Shown: one piece after another, positions 33,915-43,151 of the stretch
Layout of the letters: every line of letters begins with the position of its first letter
Position numbering within the stretch: position 1 is the first letter of the stretch
From: Rhodocyclaceae bacterium
GTDB lineage: Bacteria > Pseudomonadota > Gammaproteobacteria > Burkholderiales > Rhodocyclaceae
Length of the DNA stretch: 64,000 nt
Direction: 5' to 3'
Assembly (NCBI GenBank): GCA_008080565.1
Contig: VIKE01000001.1
Coordinates: 60,534-124,533, forward strand
Program-made: the position numbers and the translations under genes
The notes under the pieces: model-generated
Told to the model about the DNA's origin: nothing
The model's input: the letters and a program-made list of their open reading frames with translations, nothing else
Database searches by the model: none

Positions 33915-34643
33915 ATGACCGTTACGAATAGCCAGTCCGGGACGAATGTGCATGAAGTGGCTGACGGGATATATCGCATTAACACGCCCGTCGTGATCGA
34001 GGGTGCAGGCGGGTTTTCGTTCAACCAATATCTCATCATGGATGATGAGCCATTGCTCTTCCACACCGGCCCGCGAAAGATGTTTCCGCTAGTGCGTGAA
34101 GCGGTGGGAAGCGTTTTACCAATCGAGAGCCTTCGTTACATTGGGTTCTCCCATGTTGAAGCCGACGAGTGTGGTTCGCTCAACGAATGGCTTGCCGTTG
34201 CTCCACAGTCGGTACCACTGTGCGGCACGGTTGCTGCCATGGTATCCATTAGTGACCTCGCTGATCGAGCGCCCCGCGCGCTTGCCGACGGAGAGCGGCT
34301 GCTTCTGGGAATGCACTCCGTGCGTTGGCTCGACACGCCACATTTGCCGCACGCGTGGGAATGCGGCTTTCTGACGGAGGAACAAACATCTACGTTGCTA
34401 TGTGGCGACCTGTTCACTCAGGGAGGCGCCAATCTCCCGCACCTCACGGAGTTGGATATTCTTGGGCCGAGCGAGGCTTTCCGTCACGCGATGGATTACT
34501 TCTCACACACGAAGAACGCTCGTGTGATGCTTGAGAGGCTAGCCGAGACGAATCCAACAACTCTCGCGTGCATGCACGGCAGTGCATGGCGTGGCGATGG
34601 AGCAAAACTACTTCGCGCTCTTGCTGATGCACTAACTGCATAA
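33915..34643 (+). CDS. Metallo-beta-lactamase-fold protein (diiron ODP-like), cassette gene
   Basis: The 242-residue protein resembles the diiron metallo-beta-lactamase-like domain of flavodiiron proteins. The start reads EVADGIYRINTPVVIEG; the metal motif is FSHVEADECGSLNEWL (HxExD), with later ligands likely in DTPHLPHAW, CGDLFTQGG and ACMHGSAWRG. It lacks a flavodoxin domain, so it is a stand-alone hydrolase or oxidoreductase of unknown substrate. Its base composition is lower in GC than the chromosome, and it is followed 26 bases later by a perfect attC, so it arrived as an integron cassette. Confidence 0.78.
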   Translation: MTVTNSQSGTNVHEVADGIYRINTPVVIEGAGGFSFNQYLIMDDEPLLFHTGPRKMFPLVREAVGSVLPIESLRYIGFSHVEADECGSLNEWLAVAPQSVPLCGTVAAMVSISDLADRAPRALADGERLLLGMHSVRWLDTPHLPHAWECGFLTEEQTSTLLCGDLFTQGGANLPHLTELDILGPSEAFRHAMDYFSHTKNARVMLERLAETNPTTLACMHGSAWRGDGAKLLRALADALTA

Positions 34644-34669
34644 TCCTCCCTAATCGCCACAGACATGTC

Positions 34670-34729
34670 GCCCAACCAAGCGCTCCAGCGGACGCGGATA
34701 TGCCGCGCCGCTGAGCTGGCACGTTAAAT
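34670..34729. other. attC recombination site of the metallo-hydrolase cassette
   Basis: This 60-base site starts with GCCCAAC (34670-34676, exact RYYYAAC) and ends with GTTAAAT (34723-34729, exact GTTRRRY). The inner arms GCTCCAGCGG and CCGCTGAGC pair with one extrahelical base, and GACGCGG/CCGCG-type pairing closes the tip. All hallmarks of a functional attC are present. Confidence 0.92.
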
Positions 34730-34778
34730 CCGTGCAAGGCTGGCTACCTGTAGCGTGTTGGACGATTCAACTCACAGG

Positions 34779-34807
34779 TTGACTGTACGTACGCAAAAAC
34801 GTACCAT
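34779..34807 (+). promoter_or_regulatory. Promoter/operator of the YefM-YoeB module
   Basis: TTGACT (34779-34784) and TACCAT (34802-34807) with a 17-base gap make a reasonable sigma-70 promoter 28 bases before the yefM ATG. Overlapping it are TGTACGTACG and CGTACC, related to the TGTACA motifs known to be bound by YefM in E. coli. An own promoter is normal for toxin-antitoxin integron cassettes. Inferred from sequence alone. Confidence 0.5.
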
Positions 34808-34834
34808 TCTGCCTTCCTCATCAGGAGAACGAGC

Positions 34835-35077
34835 ATGGCCACCCTGACCGTGAGCGAAGCGCGCGCCAACCTGTATCGGCTTATTGACCAAGCCGCCGAG
34901 TCACATCAGCCCATCCACATTGCCGGAAAGCGTACCAGCGCGGTGCTCCTCTCGTCCGAAGACTGGGACGCGATCCAGGAAACGCTCTACCTGCTCTCGA
35001 TTCCGGGTATGCGCGAGTCCATCAAGGAGGGCATGGCCGAGCCTCTTGGCGAGAGTGCCAAGGAACTTGAATGGTGA
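34835..35077 (+). CDS. yefM: YefM-type antitoxin
   Basis: The 80-residue protein is a Phd/YefM antitoxin: VSEARANLYRLIDQAAESHQP, then IHIAGKRTSAVLLSSEDWDAI, then ETLYLLSIPGMRESI, the stretch typical of YefM. The ribosome-binding site GGAG lies 8 bases before the ATG. It overlaps the toxin start by 7 bases. It follows a complete attC, so it is probably the fourth cassette. Confidence 0.92.
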   Translation: MATLTVSEARANLYRLIDQAAESHQPIHIAGKRTSAVLLSSEDWDAIQETLYLLSIPGMRESIKEGMAEPLGESAKELEW

Positions 35078-35337
35078 GTTGGCAAGTCGTCTATTCGAAG
35101 CATGCGCAGAAGGACGCAAAGAAACTGGCGGCCGCAGGGCTGAAGATCAAGGCACAAGAACTTCTGGCTATTCTCGTCGCCGATCCGTTTCAGAACCCGC
35201 CTCCATACGAGAAACTCGTGGGCGACTTGGCCGGCGCATATTCACGACGTATCAATATTCAGCACCGCCTTGTCTATGAAGTCTTCCCCAAGGAACGAGC
35301 GGTTCGTGTGCTGCGGATGTGGTCTCACTACGAGTAA
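35071..35337 (+). CDS. yoeB: YoeB/Txe-type mRNA interferase toxin
   Basis: The 88-residue protein is a YoeB/Txe toxin, a RelE-fold nuclease that cuts mRNA at the ribosome. Family features: [13 protein letters not shown] at the N-terminus, [32 protein letters not shown], and the C-terminal [10 protein letters not shown] with the conserved His-Tyr end. The catalytic glutamate/arginine/histidine set appears intact. Translation is coupled to yefM. Confidence 0.92.
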   Translation: MVSWQVVYSKHAQKDAKKLAAAGLKIKAQELLAILVADPFQNPPPYEKLVGDLAGAYSRRINIQHRLVYEVFPKERAVRVLRMWSHYE

Positions 35338-35342
35338 GGGTG

Positions 35343-35349
35343 GCCCAAC
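35343..35349. other. Orphan attC half-site after yoeB
   Basis: GCCCAAC (exact RYYYAAC) occurs 5 bases after the yoeB stop, where the attC of this cassette should begin. No matching GTTRRRY end with pairing arms follows in the next 150 bases, so the site looks truncated by the junction with the following sequence. Confidence 0.45.
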
Positions 35350-35384
35350 CCATCCTTGCAGGTGCCGGGAGTGCTTTCAAACCG

Positions 35385-36591
35385 ATGAGGTCTGACATTT
35401 CGTTCCAGAGGGATGCTTCGCCGGCAAGCTTCGCTTGTCGTCCATTGGCCCCTGCAATCACTTGGATGATCCTGATGATGATCGCTGGCTGCGGCAGCAT
35501 GGCGCCACCCGGGTGGCAAACCCTCGATGGCCAAAAACCCCTGGTGATCGCCCATCGGGGCGCTTCGGGCTACTTGCCGGAACATACCCTCGAGGCCTAT
35601 CGAAAGGCGATCGAACTTGGCGCCGACGTGATCGAACCCGACCTGATCTCGACCCAGGACGGTGTGCTGATCGCCAGCCATTACCCCAATCTGGCCAGGA
35701 ACACCGATGTGGCGAGCCATCCCGAATTCGCCAAAGCGCGAGAACTGGCCGATTGACGGTGAGATACAGAGCGGCTGGTTCGCGCACGACTTCACGCTGG
35801 CTGAAATAAAAACCCTCGGCGTCGTCGCGACAGACCCGGAGCGGCCACAGCAGTACAACGGAAAATTCAGGATTCCGACCCTGCGGGAGATCATCGACCT
35901 GGTCAAAGCCGAAAGCGGGCGGCTTGGGCGTTCAATTGCCATTTACCCGGAGACGAAGAACCCCACCTATCATCGCGACTTGGCCCTGCCGCTGGAGGAC
36001 AAGCTCATCAGCGCCATTGATTCAGTGGGTTGGAACAGCGAGGCCGCTCCCGTCTTCGTGCAAAGCTTTGAGCCTGGCAGCCTGAGAGAGATGCGCGCCA
36101 AGGGCCTGAAGGTGCGCATGGTGCAACTCATCGACGGCGACGATTACGACCTCAGGACAGGCGGCATCACCTACGCCCCCCCGTTTCACCGTCCCTACGA
36201 CTGGGAAAGATCCGGCGACCCGCGCCTCTTCAGAGACATGGTGACGCCAGCCGGCCTTGCCGAAATCAAGATCTATGCCGATGGAATCGGTCCATGGAAG
36301 CCCTATATCGTTCCGGTGAAGGGCCAGCTGGATGACGCGGGCAACCTGAAAGACCTCAACGGAGACGGGAAAATCGATGTGAGAGACGCCAGCACCCAGC
36401 AGCCCACCACGCTGATCCACGACGCGCACAAGATGGGGCTGTTCGTGCATGCATTCACGTTCCGGAACGAGGGCCGATACCTTGCCCACAGCTACCTGGG
36501 AGATCCCCGCGCCGAATATCGGCAGTTCTTCCGGCTTGGGGTGGATGGCGTATTCAGCGAATTCCCCGACACCGCGGTCGCTGCCCGCTGA
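35385..36591 (+). pseudogene. Glycerophosphodiester phosphodiesterase, frameshifted
   Basis: A GlpQ-type glycerophosphodiester phosphodiesterase is split over two frames. The first part has a lipoprotein signal (MILMMIAGC) and the catalytic start [20 protein letters not shown], then [21 protein letters not shown], and stops at 35756. The second part continues in another frame from about 35745 ([23 protein letters not shown], then YPETKNP, VQSFEPGSL) to 36591. A single small indel near 35735-35750 joins them. All catalytic motifs of the intact enzyme (hydrolysis of glycerophosphodiesters in the periplasm) are present. It is either a true pseudogene or a sequencing error. Confidence 0.8.
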
Positions 36592-36723
36592 TCACGGCGC
36601 ACCGCTTCGCCAACGGGGGCTCGCTGGGCATGCTGCCGCAAGGCCAGCACATCGGCGTTTTCGGGGGCGGAAAGGCGACCGGGGCGCCACGAACCGCGTG
36701 CCGATGGATGGAAGCGCCCAACG

Positions 36724-36755
36724 AAAAAGGGGCTGAGATCGCTCTCAACCCCTTT
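36724..36755 (-). terminator. Rho-independent terminator of mlaA
   Basis: Stem GGGGCTGAGA (36729-36738) / TCTCAACCCC (36743-36752) with an A-run at 36724-36728. Read leftward it gives a stem with one G-U pair followed by five U, whereas read rightward the same pair is a C-A mismatch. It therefore serves the leftward mlaA gene, whose stop is at 36787. Confidence 0.85.
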
Positions 36756-36786
36756 GCGCCCTGCAGGCTGGGTCGCGGCCCGTAGC

Positions 36787-37578
36787 TTACTTGCTGACCA
36801 GGATTTCCCGCATGCGGGTGTTGGCGTAGCGCACCAGTTCGTATTCGAACGGGGTGCCGGTTTCGTAGTAGCGGAAGCCGACGCCGCGGCGCTCATCCAC
36901 TGCCTCCAGGGCGGTGTAGGCGGTGCAACCGGTATCCCAGCAGTTGTCGTAGATGCCCAGCATGTCCACTTCCTGCTTGATCACATTGTCGGTGGCCAGA
37001 CCGGCGGTATCGCGCACCGAGGAAGGTCCGAAGATGGGCAGTACGAGGTAGGCGCCGCGGCCGACACCCCATTTGCCCAGGGTCTGGCCGAAGTCCTCGC
37101 GGCGCTCGTTCATGCCGATGTGGCTGGCGGGATCCCACAGGCCCAGGATGCCGACGGTGGTGTTGACGGCGAAGCGCCCGACGGTGACCGCGGTATCGGT
37201 GAGTTCACCCTGCAGCAGGTTGTTGTAGAAGTTGCGCAACTCGCCCAGGTTGTCGAAGAAGTTGCTTACGCCTTCCTCGGCGATGTCCGGCATGACCAAC
37301 TGATAGCCACTCAACACCGGCAGAAAGACATAGCGGTCGAAGTTGGTATTGAAGTTGTACATGGTGCGGTTGAACGACTCCAGGGGATCGTTCACCGCGA
37401 GGATGGCTTTCTTGTTCGTGATGGGACCCTGCAGTTCCGGGAAAACCCGTTTCGGCGTGCTGAGCTTGACTTCCGGGGTGGCGGAGGTGCCGCTGGTGCT
37501 GGCGCAGCCGCTGGCGAGGCCGGCCATGAGCACCACGAGCAGGGCGGAGTTAAGAGGGGACAGGGAGGAAGTCTTCAT
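36787..37578 (-). CDS. mlaA: MlaA (VacJ) lipoprotein of phospholipid transport
   Basis: MlaA is the outer-membrane lipoprotein that removes misplaced phospholipids from the outer leaflet and hands them to MlaC. The 263-residue protein has a lipobox (LMAGLASGC) and the family core: NDPLESFNRTMYNFN, then FLPVLSGYQLVMP, FDNLGELRNFYNNLLQG, and GPSSVRDTAGLATD. Its ATG shares a base with the stop of the upstream hydrolase gene (TAATG), so the two are translated together. The other mla genes are not in this window. Confidence 0.93.
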   Translation of the reverse strand: MKTSSLSPLNSALLVVLMAGLASGCASTSGTSATPEVKLSTPKRVFPELQGPITNKKAILAVNDPLESFNRTMYNFNTNFDRYVFLPVLSGYQLVMPDIAEEGVSNFFDNLGELRNFYNNLLQGELTDTAVTVGRFAVNTTVGILGLWDPASHIGMNERREDFGQTLGKWGVGRGAYLVLPIFGPSSVRDTAGLATDNVIKQEVDMLGIYDNCWDTGCTAYTALEAVDERRGVGFRYYETGTPFEYELVRYANTRMREILVSK

Positions 37579-38897
37579 TACTGTTGCCCACCTTTCAGGA
37601 ACGCCACCATGTCGGCCACGTTCGTCTTGTGGAGGATGTTGCCCATGTGGCCGCCGGCCGGGTAGACCTTGACGCGGTTGCCCAGGGTGCTTTTCAGGTA
37701 GTCCAGTTCACCCGGCGCCAGGATCAGGTCATCGCTGTTGGTGGCCACGCGCACGTTTGTGTCGGAAGAGAGGAAGCCCTCGATTTGCCGCAGACTGGAT
37801 TCCTGGATGATCTGCTCCGCGCTCTTGCCCGGATGACGGGTTTGCAGCGTGGGAATCAGCAGTTCGTCCACATACTCCTTGAAGCTGATGACATGGGCGG
37901 CACGGGCGTAATAGGAAAGGGATTCACGGGCGGTGAATTCCTTTTCCTTGGGCACGATGTATCCCGCCTTGTTCATGACGTCAGAGGCGAACACCATGCT
38001 GCCGGAAGTCAACCGGAAGACGAAACCGATCAGACCACCGGCCGTGTGCTTGAACTTACGCTTGTCCGCGTCGCCGCGGTGGGGGTAAGTGGCGTAGATG
38101 GTGTCTTGATTGAAGCGAACGCCCGCCACGGGATCGTAGTTCTCGGCCACGGCGCCGATGACGGCATCGAGGAAGTCGCCCATGAGGGGATGGCCCTCGG
38201 GGCTGCGCGGCATGCTGTCGGCGGTCAACTTGTCCAGGATTTGCGCCGAGCTGTACAGATTCACCGGCGGGTTGATCATGTACACCTTTTGCAGGTTGAG
38301 CTGCTTTTCCTTGCGGTCGAGATCGCCCACGAAGGCGGCATGCAGACCACCCAGGCTGTAGCCGATGACATGCATGCCGGTGACCTGGATGTCGTCCTTC
38401 ACCGCCGCATAGGCCTGCTGCATGACACGGTAGATGTCCTTGGCGTCTTCCGGTGCGTATCCAGGCATGTTGCTGCTGGATGCGGACAGCAGGAAATTCA
38501 GGTGGGTGGGGGAAGACAGGTTGATGACGTGGAAGCCTGCCTGATAGAGGGCTTTCTGCAGCGCGACCATATTCTTGTTGTTGTACGCGGAACCCGTGCC
38601 GCCGATGCTGAATACCAGCGGGGCGGCTTTCTTCTGCAGGGCGACGGAATACTTCAGGCTGTCGTTGTACCAGAACACATCCGGCATGGGCCGCAGGTTG
38701 TCCAGGCTTTTCACCTTGACCGGAATCTTCTCCGGCAACTCGGCCTTCAGTTTGTTCGGCGTACCCAGCACGGTGGCGATATAGCTGTCGCTGGCCGGGA
38801 ATTCATAAGGCTCGGAGGCTGAAGCCCATGCGCTTTGCGTCGCGAGCAACAGCCCGGCCAGCAGGGAGGCCAAGCCGTTCAGTCGGGGATACTTCAT
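37578..38897 (-). CDS. Secreted alpha/beta-hydrolase coupled to mlaA
   Basis: The 439-residue protein has a signal peptide (LASLLAGLLLATQSAWA) and an alpha/beta-hydrolase fold. The nucleophile elbow is HVIGYSLGGLHAAF, the acid is probably in VATNSDDLILAPGE and the histidine in VYPAGGHMGNIL. The oxyanion region is likely VFSIGGTGSAYNNKNM. The ATG at 38897 follows GGAGAA and opens the signal; further upstream frames lack one. The stop overlaps the mlaA start, so a role in envelope phospholipid handling, such as a lipase or esterase, is a reasonable inference. Its substrate is unknown. Confidence 0.78.
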   Translation of the reverse strand: MKYPRLNGLASLLAGLLLATQSAWASASEPYEFPASDSYIATVLGTPNKLKAELPEKIPVKVKSLDNLRPMPDVFWYNDSLKYSVALQKKAAPLVFSIGGTGSAYNNKNMVALQKALYQAGFHVINLSSPTHLNFLLSASSSNMPGYAPEDAKDIYRVMQQAYAAVKDDIQVTGMHVIGYSLGGLHAAFVGDLDRKEKQLNLQKVYMINPPVNLYSSAQILDKLTADSMPRSPEGHPLMGDFLDAVIGAVAENYDPVAGVRFNQDTIYATYPHRGDADKRKFKHTAGGLIGFVFRLTSGSMVFASDVMNKAGYIVPKEKEFTARESLSYYARAAHVISFKEYVDELLIPTLQTRHPGKSAEQIIQESSLRQIEGFLSSDTNVRVATNSDDLILAPGELDYLKSTLGNRVKVYPAGGHMGNILHKTNVADMVAFLKGGQQ

Positions 38898-39010
38898 CGG
38901 GTTCTCCGGGTACTCAGGGGTGGAAAGAGGGTAGCGCAAAATTTGCGGAATACTACTGATGGAGTTTTTGCACACGTTGACGATTTACGCCACCGACACC
39001 CGCTTGGCCA

Positions 39011-39430
39011 TCAGCCACGCGTGTTGGCATTCGCAGGGAAGACGCTCAGTTCGACCCGCGGCGCCGGTTCCCAACCCGCCTTGCGCTGCTCGGCCACCAC
39101 GTTGGTGAAGATGCCGCCACGCACGTAGAACTTGCTGGTCAGGCGCATGAAGCGTGGTTCCGTGGCGCGGACCAGGTCGTCGAGGATGCGGTTGGTGACA
39201 TCCTCGTGGAAATGCCCCTCGTCCCGGAACGACCAGATGTAGAGCTTCAGGCTCTTCAGTTCCACACAGCGCCGGTCCGGGATGTAGTCCAGGAACAGGG
39301 TGGCGAAGTCCGGCTGACCGGTCTTGGGACACAGGCAGGTGAACTCGGGAATCTCGATGTGGATGTGGTAATCCCGGCCCGGCTGCGGGTTGTCGAAGGT
39401 TTCCAGGGATTTGCTGGGTTGGCTGGGCAT
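39011..39430 (-). CDS. queF: QueF, 7-cyano-7-deazaguanine reductase
   Basis: QueF reduces preQ0 to preQ1 with NADPH in queuosine synthesis. The 139-residue protein is the short (type I) form: [19 protein letters not shown] with the catalytic cysteine, then [21 protein letters not shown], the family signature, and [11 protein letters not shown]. The ATG at 39430 matches the family N-terminus; an upstream in-frame ATG would add 18 unconserved residues. It is divergent from smc with 68 bases between them. Confidence 0.95.
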   Translation of the reverse strand: MPSQPSKSLETFDNPQPGRDYHIHIEIPEFTCLCPKTGQPDFATLFLDYIPDRRCVELKSLKLYIWSFRDEGHFHEDVTNRILDDLVRATEPRFMRLTSKFYVRGGIFTNVVAEQRKAGWEPAPRVELSVFPANANTRG

Positions 39431-39498
39431 GGAACAGGGCTTCAAAGTTAGAATGCGCCACGCATTATAAACGCCGTACCTCACCGCCTTTCCCGCCC

Positions 39499-42400
39499 TT
39501 GCGCCTCAAGCACATCCACATCGCCGGATTCAAGTCCTTCGTGGACCCGGTGACCATCCCCGCCACCTCCCAGTTGACCGGCATCGTCGGTCCCAACGGT
39601 TGCGGCAAGTCCAATGTCATCGATGCGGTGCGCTGGGTGCTTGGCGAATCCAAGGCGCGGGAACTGCGCGGCGCCTCCATGCAGGACGTGATCTTCAACG
39701 GCTCGAGCGGACGCAAACCCGCCAGCCGCGCCTCGGTGGAACTGCTGTTCGACAACAGCCTGGGCAAGGCTGCCGGCCAGTGGTCCCAATACGCGGAAAT
39801 CTCGGTGAAGCGGGTGCTGACCCGGACCGGGGATTCCTCCTACTGGATCAACAACGTCCAGGTGCGCAAGAAGGACATGGCCGACCTGTTCCTGGGCACC
39901 GGCCTCGGCGGCGACGCCTACGCCATCATCGAGCAGGGCATGATCTCCCGCATCATCGAGGCCAAGCCCGAGGAACTGCGCGGTTTCCTGGAGGAAGCCG
40001 CGGGAGTCTCCAAATACAAGGAGCGGCGCAAGGAAACCGAAAGCCGATTGCGCGACACCCGCGAGAACCTGGACCGGGTCTCCGACATCCGCGAGGAACT
40101 GGGGCGGCAACTGGAAAAACTGGCCGGCCAGGCGGAAGTGGCCCGGCGCTACTTTGAACTGGATGCCGACAAGGGCCTCAAGACCCACTGGCTGGCCCTG
40201 ATCCGCAAGCGCGACGCCCAGGCCCGCCAGGTCGATCTGCAACGGCAGCAGGAAACGGCGCGCAACGACATCGAAGCCAGGACCGCCGACCTGCGCCGTC
40301 AGGAGGCCGACCTGGAAGCCCGCCGCCTGGAGCAGTTCGCCGCCACCGAGGCCCTGAACCAAGCTCAGGCCCATTTCTACGCCGAGAGCGGCGAGGTAGC
40401 CCGGGTGGAACAGGAACTGCGCCACCTGCACGGCATCCGCGAGCGACTCGCGCATGACATCCGTCAGGCGGGTGAACGCCGACTGGAGACCGAAGCCGAG
40501 CGCCAGGCCGCCGAGCTGGAGACCAGCCAGCGCCGGGATGAACTTGCCCTGGCCGAGGAACAGGCGGAAATGCTGGCCGAAGGCGCCGCCCAGGCCGGCG
40601 AGGCCCTGCCCGAGGCCGACGCCGCCTGGCGCGAGACCCAGGCCGCCGTCGCTGCCGTGCAGCAGGACATGGCCCGCTTCGAACAGGCCATCCAGCTGGA
40701 AGAGGCCAACCAGGCCCACGCCGAACGCAACCTGGACCAGCACAAGGCCCGCGAACTGCGCCTCATGGAAGAGCAGAAACGGCTGGGTGAATCCGACGCC
40801 GCCCACCTGGAACGCCAGCGCATGGACCTGGAAGCCGAGCAGGAGCGGGTGGAGCGGCTCGGCGAATACCTGGAGGCTGCCCGCGCCGAATGGCCCCAGC
40901 ACGAGGCCCGCCTGCACCAGGCCCGCCAAGCCTTGGACGCCGCCAACCGGGAACTACACCGCCAGGAGGCGGAAGTCGCCGCCCTGAGCAAGATGCAGGC
41001 CGCCGCCCAGCAGACAGAAAGCGAAGGCGCCGCCTGGCTGGAGCGTCACGGACTGCAATCGGTAGCGCGGCTGTGGCAGCGGATCCGGGTGGAGGAGGGC
41101 TGGGAAACCGCGGTGGAAGCGGCCCTGGGCGAAGCCATGGCGGCCCTGGCGGTGGAAGCCGAAATTCCCTGGGCGGACGATCCGCCCGAAGCCAGGTTCG
41201 AACTCCTGCTCCCCTCCCCCGCAAGCGGGGGAGGAGCTGGGGGAGAGGGAACAAGCGTTGCCGATTCTGACCGGGCTCCCTCTTCCCTAAACCCTCCCCC
41301 GGCGGGGGAGGGCGATCTGCACCCCCTGGCCGAGCTCATCCACACCGACGATCCCCTGGTGGCCCGCTTCCTCGCCGACCGCCTGGCCCTGGCCTATGCC
41401 ACCGACTGCCTGGCCCACGCCCTGGCGCAGCGCGTGCGGCTACCCATCGGCGCCTACATCGCCACCCGCGACGGCCACCGCGTCAGCCGCGACACCCTGG
41501 TCTTCAACGCCCCGGAAAAGGGCCACCACGGCTTGCTGGCCCGGGCCCGGGAGATCGAGACCCTGGAAGCCGACCTGGAGCTGGCCCGTGCCGGCGCCGA
41601 GGAGGTTGCGGAAGAGGTCGCCCGGGCGGAACAAACCCTGCAGACCGCCCGGCGCCAGGGCGAGGCGCTGAACGCGCAACTCTCCCAGGCCCAGGAACAG
41701 GTCCATCTGCTCCAAGTGGAAGTGGTGCGCGGCCAGGAGGCGGCGCGCCGGGTGGAGGAGCGCCGCGCCCAGATCGGCCGGGAACTGGACGAACTCTACG
41801 AACGCATGGGCGAGGAGGAGGCGGCCTGGAACGATGCCGGCGAACGTCACCGCGAAGCCCAGCTCGAATACGACAGCGCGAAGGAGCGCCTGGACGCGGC
41901 GCGTACCGCCCGCCAGGCCGCCGACCAGAAACTGCACATGGTACGGGAAAGCCAGCGCCGGGCCGAGCGGGAAGCCCAGGAAGCCGCCTTTCTGGTGCGT
42001 TCCCTGGGTGCGCGCCTGAAGGATCTGGAGGAACGCAAGGGCCGCGCCCTGCGCACCCTGGACGAACTGGCCGGCACCCTGGAGCGGCTGCAAGCGGAAC
42101 TGGCCCAGGCCCAGGAAACTCCCACCCTGGCCCTGCTGGATACCGCTTTGGAAAAGCGGCAGCAGGCCGAGACGGCCCTGACCGCAGCCCGCGAGGCGCT
42201 GGAAGGCGCCAACGCCGCCCTGCGCGAACTGGAGTCCGGTCGCCTGGCCACCGAGCATGCCCTGGAGCCCCTCAAGGAAAAGCTCATGGCCCTGGAGCTC
42301 AAGCTCCAGGAAGCCCATTTGCTGGAGACCCGCTACACCGAGGAACTCGAAGGTGTCGAGCTGGAAGAGTTGGAAACCCGCGCCCAGGCCGTCGGCCTTG

Positions 42401-43074
42401 CCACCCGCGGCGAGACCTGGCTGAAGAGCGACCTGGCCCGGCTGGAGGCGGACATCGCCGCCCTGGGTCCGGTCAACATGGCCGCCCTGGACGAGCTGAA
42501 AGTGGCCCAGGAACGCAAGGACTACCTGGATGCCCAGGCGGAAGACCTGGAAACCGCCGCCAACACCCTGGAGGAGGCCATCCGCCGCATCGACGCGGAA
42601 ACCCGCGCCCGCCTGAAGGACACCTACGACAGGGTCAGTCGTGAGTTCAAGGATCTCTTCACCGAGTTGTTCGGTGGCGGCGAAGCGCAACTGATCCTCA
42701 CCGGCGAGGAGATCCTGGACGCGGGCCTGACCGTGCTGGCACAACCGCCGGGCAAGAAGAACAGTTCCATCCACCTGCTCTCCGGCGGAGAGAAGGCGCT
42801 GACCGCGCTGTCGCTGGTGTTCGCCTTCTTCCGCCTCAACCCGGCGCCGTTCTGCCTGCTGGACGAGGTCGACGCACCCCTCGACGACAGCAATACCGAG
42901 CGTTATTGCGGCCTGGTGAAGAAGATGTCGGAAGTCACCCAGTTCCTGTTCATCACGCACAACCGCATCACCATGGAAATGGCGCTCAACCTGGTCGGCG
43001 TGACCATGCCGGAACCCGGCGTATCGCGACCGGTGGCGGTGGATGTGGAGGACGCGATACGCATGGCGGCGTGA
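39499..43074 (+). CDS. smc: SMC chromosome-partition ATPase with a repeat insertion in the hinge
   Basis: SMC condenses and segregates the chromosome as a dimer with ScpA/ScpB. The 1191-residue protein begins (TTG start) [17 protein letters not shown], with Walker [21 protein letters not shown], long coiled coils at about 170-520 and 680-1020, a hinge between them, and at the end signature [17 protein letters not shown] and Walker [17 protein letters not shown] foreign stretch of about 34 residues (near 571-605) encoded by a GC-rich palindromic repeat interrupts the start of the hinge; the frame stays open. No ATG or Shine-Dalgarno sequence fits, so TTG at 39499 is the best start. Confidence 0.94.
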   Translation: MRLKHIHIAGFKSFVDPVTIPATSQLTGIVGPNGCGKSNVIDAVRWVLGESKARELRGASMQDVIFNGSSGRKPASRASVELLFDNSLGKAAGQWSQYAEISVKRVLTRTGDSSYWINNVQVRKKDMADLFLGTGLGGDAYAIIEQGMISRIIEAKPEELRGFLEEAAGVSKYKERRKETESRLRDTRENLDRVSDIREELGRQLEKLAGQAEVARRYFELDADKGLKTHWLALIRKRDAQARQVDLQRQQETARNDIEARTADLRRQEADLEARRLEQFAATEALNQAQAHFYAESGEVARVEQELRHLHGIRERLAHDIRQAGERRLETEAERQAAELETSQRRDELALAEEQAEMLAEGAAQAGEALPEADAAWRETQAAVAAVQQDMARFEQAIQLEEANQAHAERNLDQHKARELRLMEEQKRLGESDAAHLERQRMDLEAEQERVERLGEYLEAARAEWPQHEARLHQARQALDAANRELHRQEAEVAALSKMQAAAQQTESEGAAWLERHGLQSVARLWQRIRVEEGWETAVEAALGEAMAALAVEAEIPWADDPPEARFELLLPSPASGGGAGGEGTSVADSDRAPSSLNPPPAGEGDLHPLAELIHTDDPLVARFLADRLALAYATDCLAHALAQRVRLPIGAYIATRDGHRVSRDTLVFNAPEKGHHGLLARAREIETLEADLELARAGAEEVAEEVARAEQTLQTARRQGEALNAQLSQAQEQVHLLQVEVVRGQEAARRVEERRAQIGRELDELYERMGEEEAAWNDAGERHREAQLEYDSAKERLDAARTARQAADQKLHMVRESQRRAEREAQEAAFLVRSLGARLKDLEERKGRALRTLDELAGTLERLQAELAQAQETPTLALLDTALEKRQQAETALTAAREALEGANAALRELESGRLATEHALEPLKEKLMALELKLQEAHLLETRYTEELEGVELEELETRAQAVGLATRGETWLKSDLARLEADIAALGPVNMAALDELKVAQERKDYLDAQAEDLETAANTLEEAIRRIDAETRARLKDTYDRVSREFKDLFTELFGGGEAQLILTGEEILDAGLTVLAQPPGKKNSSIHLLSGGEKALTALSLVFAFFRLNPAPFCLLDEVDAPLDDSNTERYCGLVKKMSEVTQFLFITHNRITMEMALNLVGVTMPEPGVSRPVAVDVEDAIRMAA
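41209..41313. repeat. GC-rich palindromic element inside smc
   Basis: Left palindrome CTCCCCTCCCCCGC, AA, GCGGGGGAGGAG (about 41209-41236), then GGGGGAGAGGG; a short centre; then CTCCCTCTTCCC and the palindrome CCCTCCCCCG-G-CGGGGGAGGG (41292-41312). It belongs to the same family as the two copies in mfd but is shorter and more diverged. On the smc strand it encodes [15 protein letters not shown] and later NPPPAGEG, the same frame as in mfd. Confidence 0.85.
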
Positions 43075-43151
43075 AGCCTTGCCGTGATCTTCCGTGTTGG
43101 ACTACTCTTCCGAAAAATCTTAACCATATTGATAGCAGGGCCTTCTGGCAG

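Noticed and set aside
36600..36720. Small gene between the glycerophosphodiesterase and mlaA
   Set aside because: Short frames exist on both strands, but none has a ribosome-binding site or family signal; the stretch is treated as intergenic.
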